DNA from: Paraburkholderia sp. HP33-1
GTDB taxonomy: Bacteria > Pseudomonadota > Gammaproteobacteria > Burkholderiales > Burkholderiaceae
Direction of reading: 5' to 3'
Assembly: GCF_021390595.1 (NCBI RefSeq)
Contig: NZ_JAJEJR010000001.1
Coordinates: forward strand, 2,232,001-2,296,000
DNA length: 64,000 nucleotides
The position numbers were made by a program, and so were the translations under genes. Below are positions 39,074-48,210 of the stretch, piece after piece; within the stretch, counting starts at the first letter, position 1, and each line of letters starts with the position of its first letter. The notes under the pieces are model-generated. The model was not told the DNA's origin. It saw only the letters and a program-made list of their open reading frames with translations, and did not search any database.

Positions 39074-40738
39074 TCAGTTTTTTGCCGGCGGGAGCGCGTG
39101 CGCACCATGCGTCACCGCCTCGCGCAACGCCTTGCGGATCACCTTGCCGGTCGCCGTCATCGGCAGGCTTTCGACGAAGCGAATCTCGCGCGGATATTCG
39201 TGCGCGGCCAGACGCGTCTTCACGTGCTGCTGAATCTCGCGCACGAGCGCATCGTCGCCGACGAAACCGGCTTTCAATACGACGAACGCCATCACGATTT
39301 CGGTGCGCTCGCGATCGGGCACGCCGACCACGGCCGCCATCGAGACCGCCGGATGACGCAGCAGCGAATCCTCGATCGACGCCGGGCCGATCCGGTAGCC
39401 GGCGCTCGTGATGACGTCGTCACCGCGGCCGACGAAGCGAATGAAACCGTCCGCGTCGCGCGTGCCGAGATCGCCGGTCAGCAGAAACTTGCCGCGGAAT
39501 TTGTCGCCCGTCGCCGCATCGTTGTGCCAGTAGCCGAGAAACATCACCGGATCGGGCGCGGCCACCGCGATATCGCCGATCGCACCGGGCGGCAGCTCGT
39601 TGCCGTCGGCATCGACGATCGCGACATGATGCCCCGGCACCGCGCGCCCGATCGCACCGAAACACGGCTCGAACAGCGCCGCGCACGACGACACGACGAC
39701 GTTGCACTCGGTCTGCCCATAGAACTCGTTGATCGTCACGCCAAGCGCCTCGCGCCCCCAGCCGATCAGTTCCTCGCCGAGCGATTCGCCGCCGCTCGCG
39801 ACCGATTGCAACGCGAGACGCAGATGTGCAGGCCGCTCGACGCCACGCATCATCTTCAGCGCGGTCGGCGGCAGAAACGCATGGGAGACCGCGTGACGCA
39901 CGAGCAGATCGAACGCGGCGTGGCCGTCGAATTTCGCAAAACGGCGTGCGAGCACCGCAACGCCGTGATGCCACGACGGCAGCAGCACGTCGAACAGACC
40001 GCCGATCCACGCCCAGTCCGCGGGCGTCCACATCAGCGTCGAGTGCGCGGGAAAGCCCTGCTGCGACATTTCCACGCCGGGCAGATGCCCGAGCAATACG
40101 CGATGCCCGTGCAACGCGCCCTTCGGTTTGCCGGTCGTGCCCGACGTGTAGATGATGATCGCGGGATCGTCCGCGGCGCTATCGACCGGCGTGAAATCGG
40201 CGGCGCTGCCATGCAATGCCTGCCAGAACGAGCGCACCGACTGTTGCGATGCTTCGGTATCCTGCTCGATATCGACACTGAACACCTGCCGCAATTCGGG
40301 CAGCGCACCGCGAATTTCACCGATCTTGTGCACACCGGCCTGATCGGTGATCAGCGCGACCGCGCCGCTGTCGCCGAGCCGATGCTCGATCGCGTCGACG
40401 CCGAACAGTGCGAACAGCGGCACCGCGACCATGCCGGCCTTGTACGCGGCGAGATGCGCGATGGCCGTTTCGATCGATTGCGACAGGAAGATGCCGATGC
40501 GGTCGCCGCGCCGCGCGCCCGCCGCAAGCAGCGCATTGGCGAAGCGGTCGGACAGCGCTTTGAGTTCGTCGAACGTAAAGCGGGTCGCGCGGCCGTCGGC
40601 GTCTTCGTAGATAAGCGCGAGACGCCCCGATCCATCGGCCCATTTGTCGCACGTGTCGACGCCGATGTTGTAGCGCGGCGGAATACGCCACGTGAAATTG
40701 GCCGTGAGCGAATCATAAGTCTCGCCGTCGAGGTTCAT
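39074..40738 (-). CDS. AMP-dependent acyl-CoA synthetase (medium-chain type)
   Basis: 554 residues. The ATP-binding motif is IIYTSGTTGKPKGALHGHR, followed by INEFYGQTECN, the hinge FVGRGDDVITSAGYRIGP and the catalytic lysine region MTATGKVIRKALR. The N terminus (FTWRIPPRYNIGVDTCDKWA) is characteristic of the acetyl/medium-chain acyl-CoA synthetase branch (MACS-like). It activates short- to medium-chain or branched acids to CoA esters in the cytoplasm. It is monocistronic, with a small unknown gene downstream on the same strand. The exact acid is not determinable. Confidence 0.88.
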   Translation of the reverse strand: MNLDGETYDSLTANFTWRIPPRYNIGVDTCDKWADGSGRLALIYEDADGRATRFTFDELKALSDRFANALLAAGARRGDRIGIFLSQSIETAIAHLAAYKAGMVAVPLFALFGVDAIEHRLGDSGAVALITDQAGVHKIGEIRGALPELRQVFSVDIEQDTEASQQSVRSFWQALHGSAADFTPVDSAADDPAIIIYTSGTTGKPKGALHGHRVLLGHLPGVEMSQQGFPAHSTLMWTPADWAWIGGLFDVLLPSWHHGVAVLARRFAKFDGHAAFDLLVRHAVSHAFLPPTALKMMRGVERPAHLRLALQSVASGGESLGEELIGWGREALGVTINEFYGQTECNVVVSSCAALFEPCFGAIGRAVPGHHVAIVDADGNELPPGAIGDIAVAAPDPVMFLGYWHNDAATGDKFRGKFLLTGDLGTRDADGFIRFVGRGDDVITSAGYRIGPASIEDSLLRHPAVSMAAVVGVPDRERTEIVMAFVVLKAGFVGDDALVREIQQHVKTRLAAHEYPREIRFVESLPMTATGKVIRKALREAVTHGAHALPPAKN

Positions 40739-41059
40739 CGTCTCTCCTGGATATCGTCTTTATCGTTGCATGGCGCGGTGCATGGCCCAATGCTTGCTGC
40801 ACTTGCACGCAAGCCCGGTGCTCTTCAGTTTAGCCCACGTCCCTGCGCCGTTTCGTTGGCGCATCACCAGGCGCTGCCGGATTCACCGCATACGACATAC
40901 ACCCGCCCATAATCGCCGACGCGGTGCGAAGGCCTCAACGATTCGCGACAACTCCTGTGCGATTCGAGCCCTTTACGTCTGACCGTTGCCGTGCGCGTCT
41001 AGCATCGGTAAAGGTGCGGCGCGCATGTTGCGCCGCATGATCGTTTCCCTGGATGACCT
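40739..41059. other. Gene-free divergent region
   Basis: 320 bp between the divergent acyl-CoA synthetase and glycosyltransferase genes. I see no gene, terminator or clear operator; it must contain both promoters. Confidence 0.55.
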
Positions 41060-41926
41060 ATGCGCAAGGCAAGATTCGCATCGTTCTGGCACGGTCCAGA
41101 ACTTTCTCCCTATGAAATTGCGTGTCTGAATTCGTTCACGCTGTACGGCAGCGAGGTCTCGCTTTATAGCTACGAGCCGATCGCCAATCTGCCGCCCCGC
41201 ATGATCGCGAAGGACGCGAGCACGATACTGCCACGCGATTCGCTGAACGACTTCCCGATCCACGGGGCACCGTCGATGCAGCATTTCACCGACTATTTCC
41301 GCCTGGTGATGTTCACGAAGACCGATGAGATCTGGGTCGATACCGACCTGCTGCTGCTACGCGATTTCGATCTCAACGCCAAGGGCGACCTGATCGGCCG
41401 GCAGACGTCGTCGAGCATCTGCAATGCGATGCTGCGGCTCGATCCGGATCAGCCGCGCCTGCACCAGTTGATCGAACGGGTCGAAGCGATGAAAGGTACG
41501 GCGCTGAAGTGGGGCGACACGGGCCCGCGTCTGTTGACCGCCGTCTACGGCGTGAAGGCCGGTCTTCCCGAAAGCCTGTTTTATCCGGTGCATTTCGACG
41601 ATTACTACAAGGTGTTCCTGCCGCGCTATTTCGACGAATGCGATGCGCTCTGTTCCGATGCGTACACGCTGCATCTGTGGAACAACCGCGTCGTCAAGAT
41701 GGGACTCTTCAAGCGCATCGGGCCACCGGATGGCTCGTTCCTGCATTACGTGTTCGAGCAAACCGGCGCGAACGGGATGTTTCGCGAGTTTTACCCGGCG
41801 AGCGTGATGCAGACGATGATCGACAACGTGGTGCAAAAAGTCGGCAGCGACGAAGGCGTGCGCAAGCTGCTGCGCGTCGGCGTGCCGATGGTCACGACGG
41901 CCATCGTGCGCAAGCTCGGCGTCTGA
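41060..41926 (+). CDS. GT-A glycosyltransferase with DXD motif
   Basis: 288 residues. A typical nucleotide-sugar transferase start (FASFWHGPELSPYEIACLNSF) and the metal-binding motif D94-T-D96 in DEIWVDTDLLLL identify a DXD-sugar family glycosyltransferase, related to Gb3 synthase and TcdA-type GT-A enzymes. It likely decorates a lipid, polysaccharide or protein at the cytoplasmic face. It has no signal peptide and no polysaccharide cluster beside it, so it stands alone; the acceptor is unknown. It ends 10 bp before the convergent LysR gene. Confidence 0.8.
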   Translation: MRKARFASFWHGPELSPYEIACLNSFTLYGSEVSLYSYEPIANLPPRMIAKDASTILPRDSLNDFPIHGAPSMQHFTDYFRLVMFTKTDEIWVDTDLLLLRDFDLNAKGDLIGRQTSSSICNAMLRLDPDQPRLHQLIERVEAMKGTALKWGDTGPRLLTAVYGVKAGLPESLFYPVHFDDYYKVFLPRYFDECDALCSDAYTLHLWNNRVVKMGLFKRIGPPDGSFLHYVFEQTGANGMFREFYPASVMQTMIDNVVQKVGSDEGVRKLLRVGVPMVTTAIVRKLGV

Positions 41927-41936
41927 GTTCGCAGCG

Positions 41937-42845
41937 TCAGCTCACGCCGCCGCTGCCCGCGTTCCGCACCTGCTCCAGCACGAAGTCGATGAACGTCGCC
42001 GCCGCGCGCGTCTGATGCCGGTTCGGCATATATAGCATGTACATGTGCGTGCCGAAGATGCTGAGCCGCCACGCATCGAGCGCGCTCAGCAAGGCGCCGC
42101 GCTTCAGATCGTCCTGCACCACGTAGTCGGGCACGAGTCCGACGCCGAGACCAGCCAGCACTGCCTGGCGCAAAAATAGAAAGTTCTCCGAGATGATCGT
42201 CGGTTCGAGCAGTACTTCGTGACGCTCGTCGCGTAGATACGCGGCGAGCCGTAGCTGCTTGCCTATCACGGTGGCGGTAATCAGGGGCGCCGCGCGCAGG
42301 TCGTCGAGCGTCACGGGCATGCCGTGCGTCCGCGCGAATTCGGGCGACGCGCACGCTACGTACCTGACCGGCCCCATGTCCCGCGCGACGAGGTTTTGCG
42401 GCGGCTCCGACATCACGCGCACCGCGATGTCGATCTCGTCGCGCATCAGATCCTCGACGCGGTTCTCGAACATCACGTCGAGCACGATGCCCGGATACAG
42501 CCGCTTGAACGCGATCAGCCAATCGGACATCACGATCTGGCCGTAACCGCTCGGCACGCTCAGCCGCACGCACCCCTGCAGGCTCTGGCCGAGCGTCGTC
42601 ACCGACTCGCGCGCGGCAAGCAGCGCGTTGCGAATCGTGCGGCCGTGCTCGTAGAGCCGCAGACCGATCTCGGTCGGCTCGACGCGACGCGTGGTGCGAC
42701 GCACCAATTGCAGCCCGACCGAGCGCTCGAGCTGGTTCAGGTGATAGCTGACGTTCGCGCGGCTCATCTTGAGCCTGCGCGCCGCTTCGCTCAGATTGCC
42801 GGCGTCGAGGATGTCGACGAGCAAGGTCAGGGAGTTGACGTCCAT
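41937..42845 (-). CDS. LysR-family regulator of the pim-like operon
   Basis: 302 residues from the ATG at 42845; the open frame runs 39 bases further into the operator. The N-terminal winged helix contains DAGNLSEAARRLKMSRANVSYHLNQLE, and the C-terminal part is the usual effector-binding domain (CVRLSVPSGYGQIVM and GLGVGLVPDYV). It is divergent from the beta-oxidation operon at 42987 with 141 bp between the starts, rich in TGTCA half-sites, and so probably activates that operon in response to a CoA ester or dicarboxylic acid. Confidence 0.88.
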   Translation of the reverse strand: MDVNSLTLLVDILDAGNLSEAARRLKMSRANVSYHLNQLERSVGLQLVRRTTRRVEPTEIGLRLYEHGRTIRNALLAARESVTTLGQSLQGCVRLSVPSGYGQIVMSDWLIAFKRLYPGIVLDVMFENRVEDLMRDEIDIAVRVMSEPPQNLVARDMGPVRYVACASPEFARTHGMPVTLDDLRAAPLITATVIGKQLRLAAYLRDERHEVLLEPTIISENFLFLRQAVLAGLGVGLVPDYVVQDDLKRGALLSALDAWRLSIFGTHMYMLYMPNRHQTRAAATFIDFVLEQVRNAGSGGVS

Positions 42846-42856
42846 CGAAGCGCCTT

Positions 42857-42914
42857 TGTCAAAATAACTTTGACAGTCTGTCAATCAGACATGTCATTGT
42901 CAATGAACGTTGAC
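42857..42914 (+). promoter_or_regulatory. LysR-type operator in the divergent region
   Basis: A perfect inverted repeat TGTCAAA-N5-TTTGACA lies at 42857-42875, with further TGTCA copies at 42879 and 42892 and a partial one running to 42914. Such clustered half-sites over about five helical turns are typical for LysR activation and repression sites. The first lies 12 bp from the regulator's own start codon, suggesting autorepression. Confidence 0.72.
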
Positions 42915-42986
42915 CACTCCAGAATGGGGCGATCCGGCGCACGAAGATCGCGCGCGCCTCGCCACAATCAAACGGAGACACCCCCG

Positions 42987-45107
42987 ATGACCCTTCCCGC
43001 CTCAACCGACGTCGTCACGCGCGAATTGCGCGGCAAAGTGCTGCTCGTCACGATCGACCATGCGCCGGTCAACGCGCTATCCGCCGACGTGCGGCGCGGT
43101 CTGCTCGCCGCGATCGAAGCCGCCGACGCCGATCAGGCCGTGCAAGCCGTGCTGATCGTCGGCGCGGGGCGCAACTTCATCGCCGGTGCCGATATTCGCG
43201 AGTTCGGCAAGCCGCCGGTGCCACCGTCGCTGCCGGACGTGTGCAACCGCATCGAGGCGTGCGCGAAACCCGTTGTCGCGGCGATCCACGGCGCCGCGCT
43301 CGGCGGCGGCCTCGAAGTGGCGCTGGCAGCGCATTACCGGATTGCCGTCGACGGCGCGAAGCTCGGCCTGCCTGAAGTGCAGTTAGGTCTGCTGCCGGGC
43401 GCGGGCGGCACGCAGCGCACGCCGCGCCTGATCGGCGCGCAGGCCGCGCTCGATCTGATGCTGAGCGGCCGCCATGCGAGCGCGAAGGAAGCGCTCGCGT
43501 TCGGCCTGATCGACCGTCTCGGCGACAGCGGCGATATCCTCGCCGAAGGGCTCGCCTACGTGCACGAACTGCTTGCCGCCCATGCCCCGGTGCGCCGCAC
43601 GCGCGAGGCTACTGCATTGACCGATCGCGCCGCGAGCCTCGCGGCGCTCGCAAAAGCGCGCGAGGAAACGGCGAAGAAAGCGCGTGGCCTGTTCTCTCCG
43701 CTGAAAATCGTCGACGCGGTCGAGGCTGCGATCGAACAGCCCTTCGACGAGGGCCTGAAACTCGAACGCCAGCTGTTCCTGCAATGCCTCGACAGCCCGC
43801 AGCGCGCCGGCCTGATTCACGCGTTCTTTGCCGAGCGCGAAGTGCTGAAAGCGCCCGAAACGCGCGACGCGAAACCGCGCGCGCTCGACGCGATCGGCGT
43901 GATCGGCGGTGGCACGATGGGCGCGGGCATTGCGGTCGCGGTGCTCGATGCGGGACTGCCCGTCACGATGATCGAACGCGACGAGGCGTCGCTCGCGCGA
44001 GGCCGCGCGCACATCGACAAGGTCTACGACGGGCTGATCGCCAAGGGCCGGCTTACCGCGGAGAGGAAGGCCGCGATCATGGCGCGCTGGAGCGGCAGCA
44101 CCTCCTACGATGCGCTCGCGCACGTCGACGTCGTGATCGAAGCCGTGTTCGAAGACCTCGACGTCAAAAAGGCAGTGTTCGCCGAACTCGATCGCGTCTG
44201 CAAGCCCGGCGCGGTGCTCGCGACCAACACCTCGTATCTGGACATCGACGCGATCGCGGCCAGCGTCTCGCGTCCCGCCGACGTGGTCGGCCTGCACTTT
44301 TTCTCGCCCGCCAACATCATGAAGCTGCTCGAAGTCGTGGTGCCGAAGCAGGTCAGCGCCGACGTCGTCGCGACCGCGTTCGAGCTCGCGAAGAAGCTGC
44401 GCAAGACGCCGGTGCGCGCGGGCGTGTGCGACGGCTTCATCGGCAATCGCCTGCTCGCAGTGTATCGCGCCGCCGCGGACGCGCTGATGGAAGACGGCGC
44501 CTCTCCGTACCAGATCGACGCAGCGGTGCGCACGTTCGGCTTTCCGATGGGACCGTTCCAGGTGATCGACCTCGCGGGCGGCGACATCGGCTGGGCGGCG
44601 CGCAAACGCCGCGCGGCTACGCGCAACCCGAACGCACGCTACGTGCAGATCGCCGATCGCCTGTGCGAGCGTGGCTGGTTCGGCCAGAAGACCGGCCGCG
44701 GATTTTATCTGTACCCCGAAGGAACGCGCGGCGGCACGCCCGATCCCGAAGTCGAGGCGATCATCGATGCCGAGCGCAAGCGCGCGGGCATCACGCCGCG
44801 CAGCTTCAGCGACGAGGAGATCATGCGCCGCTACATGGCCGCGCTGATCAACGAAGGCGCGAACGTCGTGCACGAAGGCATCGCGCTGCGCCCGCTCGAC
44901 GTAGACGTGACCTTGCTGTACGGCTATGGCTTTCCGCGTTACCGCGGCGGGCCGATGAAATACGCGGACAGTGTCGGCCTGCCGACGATTCTCGCCGACA
45001 TCCGCGAATTCGCGAAGGAAGACCCGCTGTTCTGGCGACCGTCACCGCTCATCATCGATCTGGTCGAACGAGGCGCTGATTTCGCGAGCCTGAACACGAC
45101 GGCCTGA
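42987..45107 (+). CDS. Enoyl-CoA hydratase / 3-hydroxyacyl-CoA dehydrogenase fusion
   Basis: 706 residues from the ATG at 42987, with GGAGA upstream. The N-terminal crotonase domain shows GRNFIAGADIREF and GAALGGGLEVALAAHYRIA, and PEVQLGLLPGAGGTQRTPRL with the acidic residues needed for hydration. The NAD domain starts near residue 302 with IGVIGGGTMGAGIAVAVL and ends in the 3HCDH C-terminal helices (GFIGNRLLAVYRAA). This is the FadB/FadJ/PimF type of bifunctional enzyme, catalysing two steps of beta-oxidation. It heads the operon with two acyl-CoA dehydrogenases. Confidence 0.92.
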   Translation: MTLPASTDVVTRELRGKVLLVTIDHAPVNALSADVRRGLLAAIEAADADQAVQAVLIVGAGRNFIAGADIREFGKPPVPPSLPDVCNRIEACAKPVVAAIHGAALGGGLEVALAAHYRIAVDGAKLGLPEVQLGLLPGAGGTQRTPRLIGAQAALDLMLSGRHASAKEALAFGLIDRLGDSGDILAEGLAYVHELLAAHAPVRRTREATALTDRAASLAALAKAREETAKKARGLFSPLKIVDAVEAAIEQPFDEGLKLERQLFLQCLDSPQRAGLIHAFFAEREVLKAPETRDAKPRALDAIGVIGGGTMGAGIAVAVLDAGLPVTMIERDEASLARGRAHIDKVYDGLIAKGRLTAERKAAIMARWSGSTSYDALAHVDVVIEAVFEDLDVKKAVFAELDRVCKPGAVLATNTSYLDIDAIAASVSRPADVVGLHFFSPANIMKLLEVVVPKQVSADVVATAFELAKKLRKTPVRAGVCDGFIGNRLLAVYRAAADALMEDGASPYQIDAAVRTFGFPMGPFQVIDLAGGDIGWAARKRRAATRNPNARYVQIADRLCERGWFGQKTGRGFYLYPEGTRGGTPDPEVEAIIDAERKRAGITPRSFSDEEIMRRYMAALINEGANVVHEGIALRPLDVDVTLLYGYGFPRYRGGPMKYADSVGLPTILADIREFAKEDPLFWRPSPLIIDLVERGADFASLNTTA

Positions 45108-45137
45108 GCCCCCACCGAACCCTGACGGAGCAAAGCG

Positions 45138-46346
45138 ATGGATCTGAACTTCACGCCTGAAGAAGAAGCGTTTCGCGTCAGCGTGCGGGCCTTTCTGCGC
45201 GACAGGCTTCCGCAACGTCTGGCCGACAAGGTGCACGGCGGCCGGCGTCTGACGCGCGACGACATGGCCGAGTGGCACGCGATTCTGAACGCACAAGGCT
45301 GGCTCGCGAATCACTGGCCGAAGGAATACGGCGGCACGGGCTGGAACGCAGTGCAGAAGTTCATCTTCGAAAACGAATGCGCACTCGCCGGCGCGCCGCG
45401 TATCGTGCCGTTCGGCGTCAACATGCTGGGGCCGGTGCTGATCAGGTACGGCAGCGAGGCGCAGAAACGCCACTGGCTGCCGCGCATTCTCGATGGTTCC
45501 GACTGGTGGTGCCAGGGCTATTCGGAGCCGGGCGCGGGCTCCGATCTCGCGTCGGTCAAGACGACAGCGGTGCGTGGCACGGACGCCCAGGGCGAGCATT
45601 ACATCGTCAATGGCCAGAAGACGTGGACCACACTCGCTCATTACGCCAACATGATCTTCTGCCTCGTGCGCACCGCGACCGACGTGCGCAAACAGGAAGG
45701 CATCAGCTTCCTGCTGATCGACATGAACACGCCGGGCATCGAAGTGCGGCCGATCATCACGCTCGACGGCGAGCACGAAGTCAACGAAGTGTTCTTCACC
45801 GACGTGCGCGTGCCCGCCGGGAATCTCGTCGGCGAAGAGAACAAGGGCTGGACCTACGCGAAATATCTGCTCACGTATGAGCGCACGAATATCGCGGGCG
45901 TCGGCTTTTCGGTCGCCGCGTTCAACCGGCTGCGCAAGATCGCCGCGAAGCAGCTACGCAATGGCCGGCCGCTTGCCGAGGATCCCGCGTTCGCGACACG
46001 CATGGCGCGCGTCGAGATCGATCTCGAGAACATGAAGACGACCAATCTGCGCGTGATCGCGGCGGTGGCGGGCGGCGGCGTGCCCGGTGCCGAGAGTTCG
46101 ATGCTGAAGATTCGCGGCACTGAGATTCGTCAGGAAATCTCGTCACTGACGCGGCGCGCGATGGGCGCTTATGCGCAGCCATTCGTTGAGGAAGCGCTGC
46201 ACGAAGGTTTCGACGGCGCGCCGGTCGGCCCCGACGAAGCCGCGAGCGCCGCGTCGCAGTACTTCAATAATCGCAAGCTGTCGATCTTCGGCGGCTCGAA
46301 CGAAATCCAGAAGAACATCATTTCCAAAATGATCCTCGGACTGTAA
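45138..46346 (+). CDS. Acyl-CoA dehydrogenase, pimeloyl-CoA dehydrogenase large-subunit type
   Basis: 402 residues, 30 bp after the hydratase/dehydrogenase gene. The typical FAD acyl-CoA dehydrogenase pattern is present: GYSEPGAGSDLASVKTTAV, VNGQKTWTTLAHYANMIFCLVR and the C-terminal LSIFGGSNEIQKNIISKMI. Paired large and small subunits of this kind are known as PimC/PimD of the pimeloyl-CoA pathway. The protein probably oxidises a dicarboxyl-CoA ester to its 2,3-enoyl form, passing electrons to electron-transfer flavoprotein. The pairing with the next gene supports a heteromeric enzyme. Confidence 0.85.
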   Translation: MDLNFTPEEEAFRVSVRAFLRDRLPQRLADKVHGGRRLTRDDMAEWHAILNAQGWLANHWPKEYGGTGWNAVQKFIFENECALAGAPRIVPFGVNMLGPVLIRYGSEAQKRHWLPRILDGSDWWCQGYSEPGAGSDLASVKTTAVRGTDAQGEHYIVNGQKTWTTLAHYANMIFCLVRTATDVRKQEGISFLLIDMNTPGIEVRPIITLDGEHEVNEVFFTDVRVPAGNLVGEENKGWTYAKYLLTYERTNIAGVGFSVAAFNRLRKIAAKQLRNGRPLAEDPAFATRMARVEIDLENMKTTNLRVIAAVAGGGVPGAESSMLKIRGTEIRQEISSLTRRAMGAYAQPFVEEALHEGFDGAPVGPDEAASAASQYFNNRKLSIFGGSNEIQKNIISKMILGL

Positions 46347-46358
46347 GAGGCGCGCGTC

Positions 46359-47504
46359 ATGAATTTCCAGCACACCGAAGACCGCCGCATGCTGGCGGAT
46401 ACGCTGAATCGTTTTATCAGCGACCAATACGGCTTCGCGACACGCGACAGGATCGCGCGCTCGATGCAAGGCTTCAGCACTGAGTTGTGGGCGCGCTTTG
46501 CGGAGCTTGGCGTGATCGGCGCATTGTTCGATGAAGCGAGCGGCGGTTTTGGCGGCGGCGGTTTCGATATTTCCGTCGTGTTCGAGTGTATCGGGCGTGG
46601 ACTCGTGGTCGAACCGTTTCTCGATACGCTGATCGTCGGCCGGGCGATGGCTCGCAGCGGCAGCGACGCGCAGAAAGCGGCGCTGGGTTCGTTGATCGAC
46701 GGCTCGCAGATCGTTGCGCTTGCGCATGGTGAACCGGACAGTCATTACGAGCTTGCACGGGTCGCAATGACGCGCGCGCAGCGCAGCGAAATTGGCAACA
46801 GCGGCACGTGGAAGTTGAACGGCGCGAAGGCGGTCGTTCAGCTTGGCGAGCAGGCTTGCGTGTTCCTCGTCTCGGCGCGCACGAGCGGCGCTGACGATGC
46901 CGAAGACGGCGTCACGCTTTTTCTTGTTCCGCGCGACGCGATGGGTGTGAGCGTGCACGGCTATCGCAAGATCGAAGGAGGACGCGCGGCCGAAGTGACG
47001 TTCGACAATGTCACGCTCGGCGACGACAGCGTGCTCGGCTCAGTGGACCAAGGCTTTGCGACGCTCGAATACGCGGTGAGTTGCGGCGTGCTCGCGTTGT
47101 GCGCGGAAGCGGTCGGCGCAATGGACGTCGCGAAAGACTACACGCTCGACTATCTGCGCACGCGCAAGCAGTTCGGCGTGCCGATCGGCAGCTTCCAGGC
47201 GTTGCAGCATCGCATGGCCGATTTGCTGCTCGAAATCGAGCAGGCACGCTCGGCGGTGATCAATGCTGCTGCGGCGCTCGACGGCGAACGCACCGCGCGC
47301 GAGCGGGCGGTGTCGGCGGCGAAGTACAGTATCGGCCGGATCGGCTCACGGGTTGCGGAGGAATGCATCCAGTTGCACGGCGGGATCGGCATGACGTGGG
47401 AGTTGCCGCTCGCGCACTACGCGAAGCGGTTGGTGATGATCGATCATCAGCTTGGGGATGAGGATCATCATCTGGAGCGGTTTTTGGCGTTGGGGGCTGC
47501 TTGA
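46359..47504 (+). CDS. Acyl-CoA dehydrogenase, pimeloyl-CoA dehydrogenase small-subunit type
   Basis: 381 residues, 12 bp after its partner. It has the acyl-CoA dehydrogenase fold with GEPDSHYELARVAMT and the C-terminal CIQLHGGIGMTWELPLAHYAKRL, but the segment around residue 100-150 is more divergent than in the partner, as expected for PimD-type subunits. With the preceding protein it should form a dehydrogenase for dicarboxyl-CoA or related esters. It is the last gene of the operon; no terminator is evident, and 110 bp of low-coding DNA follow before a small open frame. Confidence 0.85.
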   Translation: MNFQHTEDRRMLADTLNRFISDQYGFATRDRIARSMQGFSTELWARFAELGVIGALFDEASGGFGGGGFDISVVFECIGRGLVVEPFLDTLIVGRAMARSGSDAQKAALGSLIDGSQIVALAHGEPDSHYELARVAMTRAQRSEIGNSGTWKLNGAKAVVQLGEQACVFLVSARTSGADDAEDGVTLFLVPRDAMGVSVHGYRKIEGGRAAEVTFDNVTLGDDSVLGSVDQGFATLEYAVSCGVLALCAEAVGAMDVAKDYTLDYLRTRKQFGVPIGSFQALQHRMADLLLEIEQARSAVINAAAALDGERTARERAVSAAKYSIGRIGSRVAEECIQLHGGIGMTWELPLAHYAKRLVMIDHQLGDEDHHLERFLALGAA

Positions 47505-47614
47505 TAGTTGTGCGGATGGTGTGGGGCCGTGGGTGGGCTGCGCGGACAACTTTAGACTTGGGAGAGACGAACGAAAACTTGTAACCCTCTTCGTTTCAAT
47601 CTGGAGGGAAGCAA

Positions 47615-47710
47615 ATGCCGCCATATGGGCGAATGCCCAAAATTGCTTGCGAAATGCCGATTCGTTTGAAATTGTTGGTAGATTGCTCTCGCATAACTTC
47701 GGAGAGCTGA
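47615..47710 (+). CDS. Small upstream open frame, possible leader of the lysozyme gene
   Basis: 31 codons from an ATG with a perfect GGAGGG ribosome binding site, ending two bases before the lysozyme start. The peptide (MPPYGRMPKIACEMP...) resembles nothing known. The lysozyme ATG itself has no convincing ribosome binding site, so translation of this open frame could deliver ribosomes to it. Only the signal and spacing support it. Confidence 0.35.
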   Translation: MPPYGRMPKIACEMPIRLKLLVDCSRITSES

Positions 47711-47712
47711 GC

Positions 47713-48210
47713 ATGGCAAACGAATCAAAGAAATTGAGCAGTACAGGACGGACTGCTTTGCGGCTGCGCGAGGGAGTTGTCTTACGCTACTACAACGACA
47801 TCGCAAACAATTGCACCTACGGTTTAGGCACTCTTGTGCACACTGGGCCGTGCACAGCAGCTGAACTCCGGCGCCCGGTGACACCCGCGGACGTGGATAT
47901 CCAGCTAGCGGCAGGGGTCCAAGCCGCCGAAAGCGCGGTCAGGAACCGGGTCACGGACCACGAACTGACTCAGGAGCAATTCGACTCCCTTGTGAGCTTT
48001 ACCTATAACACGGGAGCAACCGGCGCACGACAGGCCCTGGAAGCTGCCAATCGCGGCCAGCTCAACGAAGTTGCAAGCCACATGGGGCAGAACGTTTATG
48101 TCCATCCGCGCGACGCCCATGGCAGACGCCTGCCCGCGGTACGGGTACCCGGCCTGATAAGTCGCCGCCGCGAAGAAGCTGCGCCGTTCCTCATGCGGGG
48201 ACAGCGATGA
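47713..48210 (+). CDS. GH24 phage-type lysozyme, possible antibacterial effector
   Basis: 165 residues without signal peptide. The GH24 muramidase triad is present with the expected spacing: E20 in REGV, D29 in YYND and T35 in CTYGLG. The motif DHELTQEQFDSLVSFTYNTG and the C-terminal RVPGLISRRREEAAPFL are also typical of T4/P21-like endolysins. It would cleave the glycan of peptidoglycan. No holin or other phage gene is nearby, and the next gene overlaps by four bases and encodes a secreted LprI-like protein. The pair therefore looks like an effector with its immunity protein; a prophage remnant is the alternative. Confidence 0.85.
   Translation: MANESKKLSSTGRTALRLREGVVLRYYNDIANNCTYGLGTLVHTGPCTAAELRRPVTPADVDIQLAAGVQAAESAVRNRVTDHELTQEQFDSLVSFTYNTGATGARQALEAANRGQLNEVASHMGQNVYVHPRDAHGRRLPAVRVPGLISRRREEAAPFLMRGQR

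Noticed and set aside
38897..40912. A 671-codon plus-strand open frame over the acyl-CoA synthetase
   Set aside because: Antisense shadow of a clear AMP-forming synthetase.
47452..47712. N-terminal extension of the lysozyme reading frame back to 47452
   Set aside because: The extension overlaps the end of the acyl-CoA dehydrogenase and resembles no domain; the GH24 core begins right after the ATG at 47713.
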